Below are positions 11,572 to 23,900 of a stretch of 64,000 nucleotides of DNA, piece after piece. The DNA comes from Choanephora cucurbitarum. Lineage: Eukaryota; Mucoromycota; Mucoromycetes; Mucorales; Choanephoraceae. How positions within the stretch are numbered: position 1 is the stretch's first letter; every line of letters starts with the position of its first letter. The position numbers and the translations under genes are program-made. The stretch spans positions 124,001-188,000 of the forward strand of contig JAIWNI010000027.1 of NCBI GenBank assembly GCA_025331435.1. The letters run 5' to 3'. The notes under the pieces were generated by a model. That model ran no database searches and had not been told where the DNA came from. It saw only the letters and a list, made by a program, of their open reading frames with translations.

Positions 11572-12715
11572 TTTTTTTTTTTTTTTTGTAGAACATTTAT
11601 TTATTATGAAATAAAAGATGATAGTCACACGTCATAATGAGAGGTTTGCTAGAGAAGAGAAGAGGAGCTAACTAATGTAAACGTCGAATATGACGGAGAA
11701 TCGTGGTTTCACCGAAAGGAGTAGATTGTCGAATATATGCCCAGTGAGCGCACCAGATGGCTCTGGCTGTCGCAGCACACAAGAGAAAGAGAGCGGTGGG
11801 TGAGACATATGTGAAGGATTGGAGTTGCCACAGAATATCAATCACATGTTGAGGTCGAAAATCTAAGTAAGGGAAGGCGGACCGGAGCACGATTTGCCAA
11901 ATGGCCCATTTGGAAGGGCATTCGACCAACAGATGATGTCTGGACTCAGATGCGGCCTGACAGAAGAGACAGGCAGGTGAGGTATCCGGGCGGAAGAGGG
12001 CGACTGTTTCCTGGCAATGGAACTTGTTATGTAGTATCCGAAACCAAAAGGTACGACAAGCGGGGTCAAGGGGCAGCGCCCAAAACTTAGTCAGTTGAGC
12101 TGACGAGAGGAGTAGAGGTGGGGCCGGTAGTAGTAGATGTCGAAGCCGATGAACAAACACTCGCGACGTCAAGTCTAGCCAGTGAGCCGTAGAGCGTAGA
12201 GAGACAGCGAAAGGCGTAGTATCAAAAGTATCATCCGTATCTTCGAAGTGGGCAACAGCGTCCTGTAGACGTGGGTGAAGAAGAAGAGATCCGCTTTTAA
12301 GACCACGATCGACACGAGCAAGAAGGCGAGGAAACTGTGGGTGATCAGACGTCCTGAAGAGACGGAGACTCTTGCGATCTCTGTCAATGCAGAAAAAGTC
12401 AGCGGTCATAAGAGGCCGAGGACGTTTTTGTAGCATCCAATGATCCTCTGGCAACGATTGGAAACAGGAGACAAGTGGGAGTTGGAGGCAGGTCGGGAGG
12501 GTACAAGGCACCAGCCGCACATCTTCCATGCAAAACCGATCAAAGGTTAAAAAGAACTGATGCATGAAATGGCCAAAGTCCAAAGAGCAGGGGATCCGTA
12601 GAGCAGGGAAAAAAACACGACAAGGAAGAGTATGTACCTCGAGTAAAGAGGTGGCTGATGTGGTGAGCGAGATAAGAGGCAACAAGAGACGACGAAGAAG
12701 GCCGAAAAGCCTCCT
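11572..12715 (-). mobile_element. 5'-truncated LINE with poly(A) and target-site duplication
   Basis: A non-LTR retrotransposon 3' fragment on the minus strand, bounded by identical 17-bp direct repeats. It ends in a poly(A) tail, seen as the T-run at about 11,570-11,588. It carries a 337-codon open frame (12,685-11,672) covering the region after the reverse transcriptase and the zf-RVT zinc-binding domain (FWFRILHNKFHCQE, CLFCQAASESRHHLLVECP). There is no in-frame stop across more than 1 kb, and both duplications are exact, so the insertion is recent. The EN and RT domains are missing, as expected of abortive reverse transcription. Confidence 0.9.
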
Positions 12716-12732
12716 TGATCATGACCTCTTTT
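12716..12732. repeat. Target-site duplication, right copy
   Basis: Exact second copy of the 17-bp sequence at 11,555-11,571. It marks the 5' end of the truncated LINE. Confidence 0.85.
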
Positions 12733-13543
12733 CCTTTCTTTTTATGATATCCATGACGGCTTACACTTTCGTTTCATCTTTTTTTAATGTAAGAAGCCCA
12801 CGCTAAGAATACGATTCCTCTCATCAAACACTATCTGGATACGAAATGTATGTCCTTTTTTTTTTAGTTCGTTCACGCTCTTTCAAATGGCCTGTTTGAT
12901 AAAACCCATTTCTGAGATGAAATGATTGAGTTCTTGGTTTGATAAGATTAGTGAATAGCATGAAACCCACAACTGTAATGCTTTGAGTTATCGTCTGTTA
13001 CTGTTCCCTAAGGTTTAATTACACTAACCAAGAGAGTGTGTGTGGAACGGAACCATCGGATCTGTCCTCTAGTCTGGGATGTCATGATAAGGACGGACAG
13101 GTCGTGTTCTGTCCTTGAATTTGTGTTGGTGCGATATACGCTTTAGTTAAGAGGATTGATATCCTTCACTATGCTTAGTGCTTGAAGTTGCTTGTAATTT
13201 TTTAGAGAATTGACATTCAGTCAAGCAGCTACTATAGCTGGACGATATCAAAGGTAATTTTTACAATTAGAAAAAAAAGTGAAGGAGAGGAGATTTATTG
13301 TTCATTAGCTATAATAAAACCAAAAAAAAAGCTTAATGTATAGAGGTCGCCTCAAATCAGTGAATGAAACAATTACAGAGTGCAAGCTGACTTACAAGGA
13401 AGAGGAAACAACTATTTTCTTGGCTTCATAGAATAAAACATCCTTTATGTCACGGTAGCACGCATATTACTTTTATCAATCATATCCTTTCCAATGAAAC
13501 TAGTTTATTGTTCATCGCCATATAAAGAGAAAGACACACGTCT
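12733..13543. other. Intergenic, no gene seen
   Basis: The interval between the LINE target duplication and the 3' end of the Rogdi-like gene. No long open frame, RNA gene or repeat was recognised on either strand. Confidence 0.5.
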
Positions 13544-14868
13544 CTAAGCTGCAATCTGGATAAGCATCTGCTTGTATGTTAAGCACCATTCCAACATTAA
13601 CTTTAGTGAACTTCTTAGTTCAGTAAGAGTAGGTGATTGAGTTTGCGTTTTGAGCTCTTCAATGATCATGACTGGCTTATCCTTATAAGTACTATCACAT
13701 GTTTTCTCTTCAGTTCAAAGCTGACTCTATTCCATCATACAACTTACACGCAAGTATTGTCTGATCCAGGCTTTGAGCCATGCTTTAGAAAGTTGTAATC
13801 TAGTGCATACACATGGCATACCAAAAAGACATCGTGTATGCAAAACTCAATTACCAAATCTTGTTTCAGTGGTGGATTGAAGAACTTGTACGACCTGTCA
13901 ATGCCAGTCTTTTATTCAAAAGAGATCAATTTACTTACTTTTGGATGGCACACCTTGTAGGGAAACAAAGAGGCTTCACTGGGATAGTCAAAGGCATGAA
14001 GAGCACGATCTACCGAATGATAAATATCCTCCAAGAGCTTTACAAAAAAAACTGTCTAAGCTCTCTCTGTGTTTGCTTTGTAGCGTCACATATATCTACT
14101 CTACCTCGATTGCTGTTTGTTTACATGATGACATCCTGAAAGCATTGATGCGCTGCATAGCTAACACTAAATAATTCGTAGCTTGCTGTGCCTAATGACA
14201 TATTTTTTTGTTGTTGTTGCTTAATTTCCAACTACTCTATATACAATTAAAAAAAACATTACCTGTTCCAGAAAGTAAGGCACTGAATCTGATATAGACG
14301 CTTTGACAAGTGATTCTTGATAATTGTTGAGTTTTATCGTCAGTTCCTATTCCTCCAATTTTTCTTTTAGCTTTCAATTCAAGTCTTTACGCTGAAACAG
14401 AGACGTGTACATTACTGCTTTTGTTATATAGGATCCAGTCACTGTGATGACACCTTTGATTGTTTCGTTTCTAGACAGTGTGAGTTTTGAAGGCCTAAGT
14501 AGACTATGAGAAACAACTTACTGGGTCAAAGGTAGTGCATCGACTTTGACTTGAAACAATAAAACTTGATTAGTTTACAAATAAATCATTCAAAGTATAT
14601 GAGCATGTTACTTGGGGTCTTCAGAATGTTGATGCTTTCCTATAGCTGTTTATGTGAGCTGCTTTTCCTTTTTTTTTCTCGTGCATGCCGTTACTTCTTA
14701 CATTCAAATGAAGTTTTAGTTTTTCCAACATAGGAGGTACTTTATCTCTCAATAACCATTCTTTTTGCTTGAGCTAAATAAGATTATTGTTCAGTTTAGC
14801 ATTCGAGTCGAAAATCAAAACTTGTGAGTATTTACAGCTGTTTCTTTTTCTTCAGCTGTGATGGTCAT
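13544..14868 (-). CDS. Rogdi/Rav2-like protein (RAVE-type V-ATPase regulator)
   Basis: A gene broken into many very short exons, found by joining consensus splice sites. Exons 14,868-14,836 and 14,773-14,702 give MTITAEEKETA and LKQKEWLLRDKVPPMLEKLK. Later exons give ESINILKTP, IKVDALPLTQPSKLTLSRN, ETIKGVITVTGSYITKA, LTIKLNNYQESLVKA, then DIYHSVDRALHAFDYPSEAS, LFPYKVCHPK, FFNPPLKQDLVIEFCIHDV, FLVCHVYALDYN and SPTLTELRSSLKLMLEW, ending at TAG 13,546-13,544. This order matches the Rogdi/RAVE-subunit-2 family: WLL..EV..+L, +KG++T..G, +.ALDAL..PS...FP, F.PPL..DLV++F I. Rav2 helps reassemble the vacuolar H+-ATPase. Several middle splice junctions (about 14,100-14,420) remain uncertain. Confidence 0.68.
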
Positions 14869-14899
14869 GATAGAGCTCTTTCAAAACAAGAAAAGTGTT

Positions 14900-15660
14900 C
14901 ACAAAAGTGGTTGACGCGATATTTGCATTGCGTTACACGAAACCTTAAAAAATTAACACGTATATGATTGGCTTTCAAATACCTACGTAAGCAATTGATT
15001 ATGCTGTGCTTTCAAAAAGAAACAGCTGAAAGTACCTTGAAGGATAAGCGCTTGCTTCCTTTTTTTTTGCTTCTATAAATTTGTACTCGAAAATACGAAA
15101 ATTGAAAGAGAGAGCACATACCAGTCCTGCTGCTTATCAGGGAGGTTGGTGGTTGGTCTTGATAACCCAACTGTAATTGTTTTAGTTCTGAAGAAATTAG
15201 CAAGCGAGTTGCTATCTTCTTCTAATTTTGGCCTCTTTTCTTTTTTGTATAGTAATCGTAAAAGGCAACAGCAGGATTGTACTTTGTTGTCAGGAAAAAG
15301 TTATATTGATTTCGCTCCATTTTGAAACAGTTGACTTCTCAAAGGCCATACTGATTGGTAGGTCGCATTTTTTTGTCCTTTTTTGGTGTAACCCAAGTGC
15401 TCATCCTTAAATTGAGCTTTATACATTAAATTGAGAAAGGGCCAAGATTTTCATAATCTTCCTCAGTTACTTTTAGATGGCTGTTGCACACCTCGGGCTA
15501 TTTTCTTTCTTAAAACTAAAAAAAGGTTTGCTTTGCATTCCTATCATCACTAACAATAGTCTCTTCCTGAGCTTGAGCCTTGATTAAATCAGTCATGATT
15601 TCTCTACCTAACCTTCTATTAGAAAGATCACTAAACCGGAGCCAGAGGAATACATTTCTA
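14900..15660 (-). other. Candidate exons of an unidentified gene
   Basis: Upstream of the Rogdi-like gene on the same strand are pieces that look coding. One is MTDLIKAQAQEETIVSDDRN, starting at about 15,597. Another, at about 15,260-15,120, reads either KRPKLEEDSNSLANFFRTK or RLLISSELKQLQLGYQDQ depending on frame, and ends at a GTATGT donor. A continuous spliced frame could not be built and no family is recognised. The rest of 14,869-16,284 shows no gene. Confidence 0.22.
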
Positions 15661-17387
15661 TTGACTGGTCCAAGTATTCAATTATAACATTGGTGCAACA
15701 AAGTAGTAAAATTCATTTCCCAAAATAGTCTATCCGGTTTTCTTTTTCTTATTCGACTTGTGTCACATCGATTCAAGGATCTTTAACTTTTCTTATAAAC
15801 CATATCGTTGCCTGTACTTTTTTTTAAACAAAAGCATTGGTATTTCAGAACTCATAATAAACCTTTCTCCACAATTGTTGCGTTACACAGATCTGCTCCA
15901 ATCAATGTTATGCTCGTCTGCTTTTAGTTCCCTTGTTCCTCTCTACTTGTTTCTAATTTGGACATTCCGTCTTATTCATTCCTCACTTTAAATTTTTAAC
16001 AAACCAGTTGCTTTCGATCTTGAGAATTATACTGACATCTCAGCCTCTTTGAGACATTCAAATCAATCAATACCCTCTCAATCACTTATCATTGACCAAC
16101 CAAGCTGTACGAAAAAAAAAGATACACGATATTGAGATGTTATCTACTTGGCTTGCATAGTTCATAGCTCATTTTAGTACCTTGCACCTAACTATTGCAT
16201 GCGGTTCTTCTTTTTTGGTACCTACCAGCCACAAAAGAATCAATACCTTTCTTTCCTGTCACATTGAAGTCTGTTTTCTCTTTCAAATGGAAATCTATGT
16301 AAAAGTAAAATATCGTCCACCAATTGTCCTTCGTTTTGATGTTTGACATTTCTGCATAGAAATTTTTTTTTGTTTCAGTGCGCATGTTTAAGTTGTTCAT
16401 GTATGTTTCTATTTTTAGAATTCGAGACTGATCGACTTCTGGTTCTCTCCTCGGATCAAGGTTTGTTCGTTAGATGAATTTCCGGCAACTTGGTTTTCAT
16501 TCGTTCTTTGATGCGATGTCTAAAAGGAAAGCGGGCTTAAATATTGATGTAATACATCAGCAAGCGAAAAAATCTCAATATATGTGCATGTATATGCATA
16601 TGTATATATGTCATTGTAGCATGACTGCTATAGCAACATACTATCTCATTGTAAAGATGCTTGATATTCAAAGTACCTTTTTCTCTCCCTTTCTCTCTCT
16701 CTCTTATGTGCCTTTCTGAGTCTGCAAATTAAAGCAGCGGATAGGCACCATTGTTTTCATAGAAGTTTCCTTGCCTTCTTGAGCTCTAAATATACACCCT
16801 AGATTTTCATTTCCCATTTCATTGTTACACTGGAATGAGGTTGTGTCCATATTGCTTGTGCCCTGATCTGTGTTTGTTCCTTGCACCAAGAGACTGTGTC
16901 TTTCATTAGATACAAAGAGACTAAAAACTATTCATTTGATGTGGGATATGTTGCACTATGATCGTTAGTAGATGCATAATGCTGCTGTACTGCTCAGATG
17001 TAATCAAGTAGTACAACAATCAGTTTAAAAGCAAAGCAAAAAAAAAAAAATAGAAAAAAAAAGATGGTCCACTGAGCTAGAATAAGGATATGCACATAAA
17101 AGGAAACAAGGAAATTTGCGATATGCTGATTCTTCATAAATGATAGAGAGTTTTGCAGCTATCAAAATATCATCAACTTTTAGGAAAAGTGCCGTAGTAG
17201 ATCAAAGGCCATTAACGCACCCTGTACCAATGATTTAGAGGGTGAATGGATCTAAATGGGATGAGACCTGGCTGGAATTTGATTCACTTTTTGTTAATTG
17301 ATTTGCGTATGTGGCATTCTGTTTCGTTGCACAAGATCATGTATCACTCTGATCCAAGTCAGGCAAACTTTTGTTCCATTTACCTCT

Positions 17388-17395
17388 TTATAAGA
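17388..17395 (+). promoter_or_regulatory. TATA-like box of kelch gene A
   Basis: TTTATAAG, 63 bp upstream of the ATG. It is preserved at the same place in C and degenerate in B (TTCATAAA). It follows a conserved block of about 130 bp ('accaatgatttagagggtg' onward) common to the three copies. Confidence 0.45.
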
Positions 17396-17457
17396 GTGTC
17401 TATTTCTTTTATCTTTTTACTCAAATTTTGCTTTCTTCTACTAATCCCATATCACAC

Positions 17458-19387
17458 ATGAAGACTTTATTTTGCTTACTGTCTCTGACTGCTTTCTTTG
17501 CAACAAGAACTCATGCAGAAGCAATACAACTTCGAAAATATACTAGTAAATTTCATTTCATTTTTTGTTGTTAATTACTCCTTGAACCTAACTATTTGTT
17601 TTGTAAAGATTGTGCCTATCTGGAAAAAAAAGTCTATTGCTATGGAGGTGACATTCCTAACACTCAAGCTGATGACAGTATGATTATACTCGACATCAAC
17701 AAGAACGGCGGAGATACTATTGGGAATCTGAATGATCAATGGGAACCTGCTTCACCGGCTACTAACAACATCAAATTTGGCAAACGTGTTTTATCTCAGG
17801 CTGTAGCTCTACCCGATGGCAAAAGCCTGATGATACAAGGTGGTTATAGTTTTCAAAACACTACTTTTGAAGATCAAACAATTATATACAGCGCAGAAAG
17901 CAATGCATGGAGTAAACTACCCAATTACGTTGATTCCCAGAATAACATTAAGCAAAAGTAAGCTCCCTTTTTCTTTGATTTTCTAGAAAAAAAGTACTTA
18001 TTTTTTATTTTTTTTAGCTATAATAATATTGGTGTTTATGCTAAATCGATTAATAGCGTTGTTTTTTATGGCGGATCTACGCAGTAAATAGATAGTCAAA
18101 TATTCACGCAATTATTGATTTAATTAACAACAACCATAGGATTATTTACAATACCACTAACAGTACTGGGATAAATGAATTTACGGACAGAAATGGTGGT
18201 TTCGACAACTTGACACTCTTTGACCTTAATACAAACGTAAACGAAACAGATATGCTCAAGTAGAATCAATTGATTGACTTTCTTTCATTGAATAGACCTG
18301 GAGCGTACCTGCTTCAACTAATGCGCCTACTACTCCTTGTCGTCTTCAAGCTGCCGCCTATGTTCCAACAAACAACAAGATCTATTATTTTGGCGGACAA
18401 TATTACGACAAAAATACTCGTACTATCGAATACATCCCTATGACTTCTGTTATGGTTTATGACACTTTAGCTAAAGCTTGGAGTAACATCACTTCTAAAA
18501 GTAACAGTACTTTATCAAATAGAATCAAGCATTCTGCCACACTTTGTGAGTACTAGAAAACAAAACAAAGTTTATAGTTTTGTTGTTAGAATCTAACATT
18601 CATTTACCTTGTCCTTATCGCTAGTGCCTGATGGACACAACATTCTGATATATGGTGGCACTTCTGATAATCGTTACCCTGCTTTAGATTATTGCTATAC
18701 TTTTGACATCAACACAGACCAATGGACGCTTCACAGTTTGATAACACCAAATGCTATATCTGGCAGAAGATTTGGTCATTCAGGTGAGATTCTCTTACTT
18801 TCTCTAAAAGAAAGAAAAAAAAAGTTAAACTAAACCACGGGTATACATTTAGCTGTCATGATGGACGACACTGCTGTCGGTATCTTCTTTGGTACAGATG
18901 ACACCCAGGAATTTCTCAGCGATTCTCTCGTTTTGGATGTTAGAAATGCCAGTCAACTTTCATTTTTGGATAGGTATCCTATCAGTTCAGCTACTTCCAA
19001 TCCCAGTAATAATACTATAATTGGTATTGCTGTTGGTGTGTCTTGTGTGAGTTTCCTTTTTCAAAAAAAAAAGAAAGACAAGAGGTTTTGATTTAACACT
19101 TGTTGATATAGGGTGTATTGGGTATCGTAGCAGGTATCATCATTTATATTGTTCGAAGAAGAAAGCAAAGATCCAGCCAACAAAACGCTCAAATTTCTAG
19201 CCATGCAAACGCACATCCCGAAACAGAAATGCTTGAAGTTGATTGGGACAAGATTGATGAACAGTTTGTTCAAACAAATAGGCAATCACAAACAATATCA
19301 CAAACACCAAATGAGCATGAATTGCCGGGAGGATCTTCTAGACATAACCCTGTACCTACGGTTATAAAGCCTGACTTAGGAAACTAA
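17458..19387 (+). CDS. Kelch-repeat single-pass surface protein, copy A
   Basis: Eight exons: 17,458-17,545; 17,609-17,957; 18,018-18,083; 18,140-18,236; 18,296-18,545; 18,625-18,783; 18,853-19,046; 19,112-19,387. The frame is continuous. An N-terminal signal peptide (MKTLFCLLSLTAFFATRTHA) is followed by six kelch-like blades, each with an aromatic-GG core: VYCYGG, LMIQGGY, VVFYGG, IYYFGGQ, ILIYGGTSD, VGIFFG. There are several N-glycosylation sequons (NTT, NST, NIT). A transmembrane helix (IIGIAVGVSC...GIVAGIIIYIV) leads to a basic stop-transfer RRRKQR and a cytoplasmic tail of about 75 residues (MLEVDWDKIDEQFVQTN). It is predicted to display a beta-propeller at the cell surface; ligand unknown. 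Galactose-oxidase-like automatic labels would rest only on the kelch fold. Confidence 0.88.
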
Positions 19388-20933
19388 TCTTTTTTCTTTT
19401 TGTAACTTTCTCTTTGTTGTTTATATTATGCTTTGTATTTTTTGTTATTAAATAGTTCATTTTATCCAAAACCTTACCTTTACAATAATACAAAGCTATT
19501 TTCTTCAAGTTTGCAATATCTTTATGTCTTCAAAAAATGGTTGTGCATATGATGTCTTCTCTTATTTAACTAAGCACTGCTTTTTCTACTTTGCCTAGAA
19601 GCGTAGTTGAGATCTATTTTTTTTTGAATAAGTCAACGTATATACAAACAGCACATTCAAAGAAGACCAAACATTCTTGTAGCGAAAAAGAGAGAATAAT
19701 GCTTTATTTTCTGAAGACAAAAAAAAATACTATAGAAAAGCGATCATACAGTCAGAATAATACTTTCTTTACAATGATCAAAGTTATTGTAAATCATGTA
19801 TTAGTTCATCATAATGTATGATAGCAATATAGAAAAAAAAAGATTTCTCTGCCAAATCGTTTTCTCCCCCAAATCCCAAATAGTGTTATCCCCCAGATCT
19901 CAAATGATGTAACCCTTAGAACCCACTATTTGCTTATAATCACTAGGATCAAAGCTGCACTATTTTCAAGCCTGTAAAGACTCTAGTGTGATGGAAGAAA
20001 CCCGTTAGGACGTTCTAGCCATGTGTTCGGATGTTATTCTATCCATTGTGTGAAGATGTACTGCATCTCTTTCACTCTGAGCATCAATTTGCTATTTTGT
20101 TTAGGTGTATCCCATCAATCACTGCAGCATCTATTTGCTGGTTGATTCTTCAGGTAATATAATGATTTCCCGCATAAGAGATGTTCATTCTTATCTCGCT
20201 CGATGGAGATGATGTCTTTACATGGTTATGCCTTTCTACGACCTTAGACTAAAAAGGTGTATCTGCATGTTGCATGTAACTTTCAAGAGACAAGTATCTG
20301 AATAACCTTATCTTGAAGATTATAGAGCTGATCGACCACAGAGCCTTGTCCATGTCATCCAGTCTACTCATTATGTCAAGCAAATGACTTCATTTATATT
20401 TGCATAGCTATTGTGTGTTCCCGTCAGACTTAAGGAGGTATATGAATATATTTTGAACCCGGTCCATAAGCAGCAGAAAGTACTGTTTTTCTTAGACATG
20501 ATACCCTTACTGAAGGTGTTTGCAATGCCTGTATTGTTTTGACTAAATCATTCTCTTGTCAGAGTTATTGTTTAGCGATTTGTTTGCAATGCATATCTTT
20601 TAACAATTCAAGCAAGGTATCAGAATAAACCCTCGTCGTGAAAAAGAAGATAGCTTGTCAATAGTGTAGTATGGCTTCCACCTGGGGCTATTTATATAGA
20701 TAACCTCAAATGAACTTAAGCAGCATAGCTAGCCCTCTGATTATATGAGTCACATCGGGGTAGTCATTACATGCAAAAAGCAACCATGATTGTATCTGTT
20801 ATTTATATCGAAAGAATCCTTCAGGTCCATTTCCATCTAATGGAAGATAGTTCCCTTCAGTCAAATTTCTATAACGAGATGAAATATTTGACCCCAATGT
20901 AAGAAAACTATCCAAACAATGGTGTAAAGAAAA

Positions 20934-23900
20934 AAAAAGCTAGCCAAGAGATTTAAGCGAAATTTAATGTCGAGCGTTTTCAATTAACTGTGACTAGACA
21001 ACTATGGATTGATTGTGTTTCCATGTTTATTTTTACATATCAAATTGCATGAATGATGGGTCATGATAACTAGTCAAGGAGGCGCATCTGCTAGCGGTAC
21101 AATTGGCGATGTCAGAGAAAATATTATCAATAAATGAGCCATATTTACGGTATATTGAGGTTTTTGGCAGCCACGATAAAAGTGTTGTGAGTCCTAACTT
21201 GAGCAATCTGTCGAAAATCTAATTATCCATATAAGGACATTACCTCAAAGCTCCTTTAATATTCTTTACATCTCATTTAAGATATTGTTGGTATCTTGTT
21301 CAAAGTATTCTTCATATCTCAATAGAGATATTATACATATCTTAATCTGGAAACTAATTGATCTAGCATAGATACTCTAAAACAACAATCAATAGAATAT
21401 CATCTTTACTCTTTTCTCAATCTATCCAACTAACTCAATCCTACTGAGTTATTTGTATCAGCTCTCTCTTCTTCCTCTACCTCTGGTCACTCAATCTAAA
21501 GTCCATTCTCCTGCTTATTTTAAGAGGAAATTGTGGGGTTTAAGCTGTAAAGTTTGTCATGACATGACAAAAGTAAAAGGGCTTCTCCTACTGAGAAAAC
21601 GCCCTAAAAAATAAACTCTTGCTAACTGGAGGCACCAAAATCATGGCGTTTTATACGCCGTAAATTTGAATCGAAGGCCAGAATGAAATTTTATTGAATT
21701 GAGTTGAATCAAGAGCCATAAGGGTTCATGGCAACTTGTGCGGCTCAAATCAAAACCCAGTTGTCGTTTTTACTAGTGAAATGTTGGATTGGATTTTTGA
21801 GGTAGAATTTAACAGGTCAAAGATATATTTTAGACAATATATAGGAAAAGCTTTATTGATATAAGTATATGATATGAAATTGATAATGTTATAATAAAGA
21901 TGTCTTACTTTTTCTAATTCTCGAGTAATGCTTGAGACAAAATCCGAAAAAAAGAACAAAGTAATAGAATATTTGGTAATTATATAGAGAATTGAAATAT
22001 ACGTGTAATAGGTACTCGCAAAAGAGAAGTAATAAAAAGGGAAGATACAGACAAATCAGTAATATAGTAAGTACATACCCTTTTACCACCTTTCACTAGG
22101 CAACCGACATAATTTTATGTTATGGAGGGCATAAAAATATTGGTGAACGTATTCTGGTAGTTTGAATGCCAAAGATATCATTTTTATTTCTTGAGGTACA
22201 TACGACAAGTTATTGGAGGTTGTCTTTTGATTTTGAAGAAGATCCAAGATGGTGAGATTGACATGGTTTTTTTTCCTCAACATGTTTTGTAAGAAAGAAA
22301 TTAAAGACAAAAACTAATAGCTGGTAAAAAAAAATCACTCCAGAAAAAAAAAGTGAAGAAAAGCAAGATTTATTTCTCTGCGTGATGATGATAAACTTGA
22401 GTTGGGGGATCAAAGAGACCAGATTTACAAAATAGAGAGCAACTGAATTGGTAATGGGGGTCTGACGAGAAGTGCCATCTGAAAAGTACAATCAAGGCAT
22501 GGATGTCAATGATCGATTTCTTTAAAATAAAGGCTGCCTTTTACTGTGTATTCAGAAAAAGAAAAGTAATGAAAAGGTATATGAGGGAATGAGAAATTGG
22601 CTTGTATTTAGTCAAATCTAAGTCATGATGGGAAGAAGAATCGATAATGCACTAATGAAGTGATAGTAAAAATGACGGAATAAGTTGATGTTTTGGATTT
22701 GCATGAACTCGTCCTATTGCAATTGAATCATCTCTGGTTAATCTTGCATGATAGAAGAAAGCAGAGCAAATACGAGTTCAGCATTCTCAATGATGGCTGT
22801 CTCCTTTCACAATCTAAAATTTTTAGTTTAGAGAAGCTATAGCGACAACCAAATGCTTTGATCCATACTCATTCTATGAATGATATCGCACCTCAAACTG
22901 AGCTTAACTCTTCTATCCCCAAGTATCCATTTATTTTTCTTACACCGTACAAACACTTGATAGGCTTATTTAAGGTACATCAAAAAATAAACCAGCCTTA
23001 AAATTGACCGCTTTTCTAAAATGATATTATATGTTAAAGACTTCTCTTTATCTGTCGATGTCTCATGCATCTTCATAAAGAGTTGTCCAAAAAAGATTGT
23101 TGGCTTTTAAAAATTCTAAAATCACTATACATGTTTCATTCTTTACTTTCTCTCCTCCCCCCCCCCTCCGCAAGTCTCTGTATGATGCAAATAATGTCTA
23201 GTAACAATCATCTAGACTACAACAAGCATATCAGCAACCATGTCGATAGCAGTATTATGCATTTTGCCTCTAATCAAAAGCACAATCTCCAATAGGTTAC
23301 TTCCATACTATATACTGTACACCACATACGTTGAATGACTTGGATCCAAGACCCTTTCTATACAACATCTACCCTCTTACTTATGAGCTTCAATTCTGCA
23401 TAAACTTCTTGATCTATCTTTTGCCTAACACTTCGATCTTCATAGGCATTCATCATCTTGGCTTTCTTCTATTTGATCCATTTACTTGATTCTCTTCTTC
23501 TCTGATGCATCGTATGCTCTTATCCTATCCAGTCGCATCACCTGTTATGTTGTCATTTGGCTAATCCATCCTTTCCTATAGATTGTCCACCCTTTTCTTA
23601 GTTGCTTCTCTTTCTGGATGATGTTTTCTGTTTACTTACATCGTCGCTCTTACCCTATCATGCCTTATATCTTGTGATTCAAATTGCTTAAGGTGGATCT
23701 GGCTTGGTTGGCTTCAATCCTTCTAAACTTTGCTGATCCAAACCGCTGTTTTCGTCTTACCCGAGGCTCTAGTACCATATCTCTTCAGCCTATTCGTTTG
23801 TGCCATCTACCCTAGTGTACTCATCGGTAGATGACCTGCTTTTAGCTCTTGCAACACTCATTTCGTCTTCTTTCATCGATATGCCAAACTTGTATTGCAG

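Larger units (their letters stand above)
16285..20933 (+). repeat. Duplicated unit A carrying kelch gene A
   Basis: Direct-repeat segment shared with 42,515-47,222 (unit C) and, over its first two-thirds, with about 31,590-34,490 (unit B). All three start near a sequence like 'tttaaatggacatctatgcaaaagtagg' and include a 5' flank of about 1 kb, the gene, and in A and C a 1.55-kb 3' flank. By eye the A and C 3' flanks differ at only about a dozen sites plus one C-specific insertion. The 5' flanks of A and C are roughly 90-94% identical. A and C part at 20,933/47,222 in an A-rich run. The 5' part holds a TG/TA-rich microsatellite (about 16,578-16,615). Confidence 0.85.

Noticed and set aside
12175..12387. 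Additional minus-strand frames within the LINE at 11.6-12.7 kb
   Set aside because: Out-of-frame shadows of the 337-codon zf-RVT frame.
17458..19387. Galactose oxidase for the kelch genes
   Set aside because: Only the kelch fold is shared. No Cys-Tyr cofactor motif or copper ligand set is recognisable, and the transmembrane helix and tail do not fit a secreted oxidase.
19591..19821. Open frame of 76 codons repeated in units A and C
   Set aside because: Conserved only because the flank is duplicated; Lys/Asn/Ser-rich with no domain and no ATG at its start.
21180..21530. Solo copia-type LTR beginning TGTTG
   Set aside because: No second copy and no 5-bp target duplication could be confirmed by eye.
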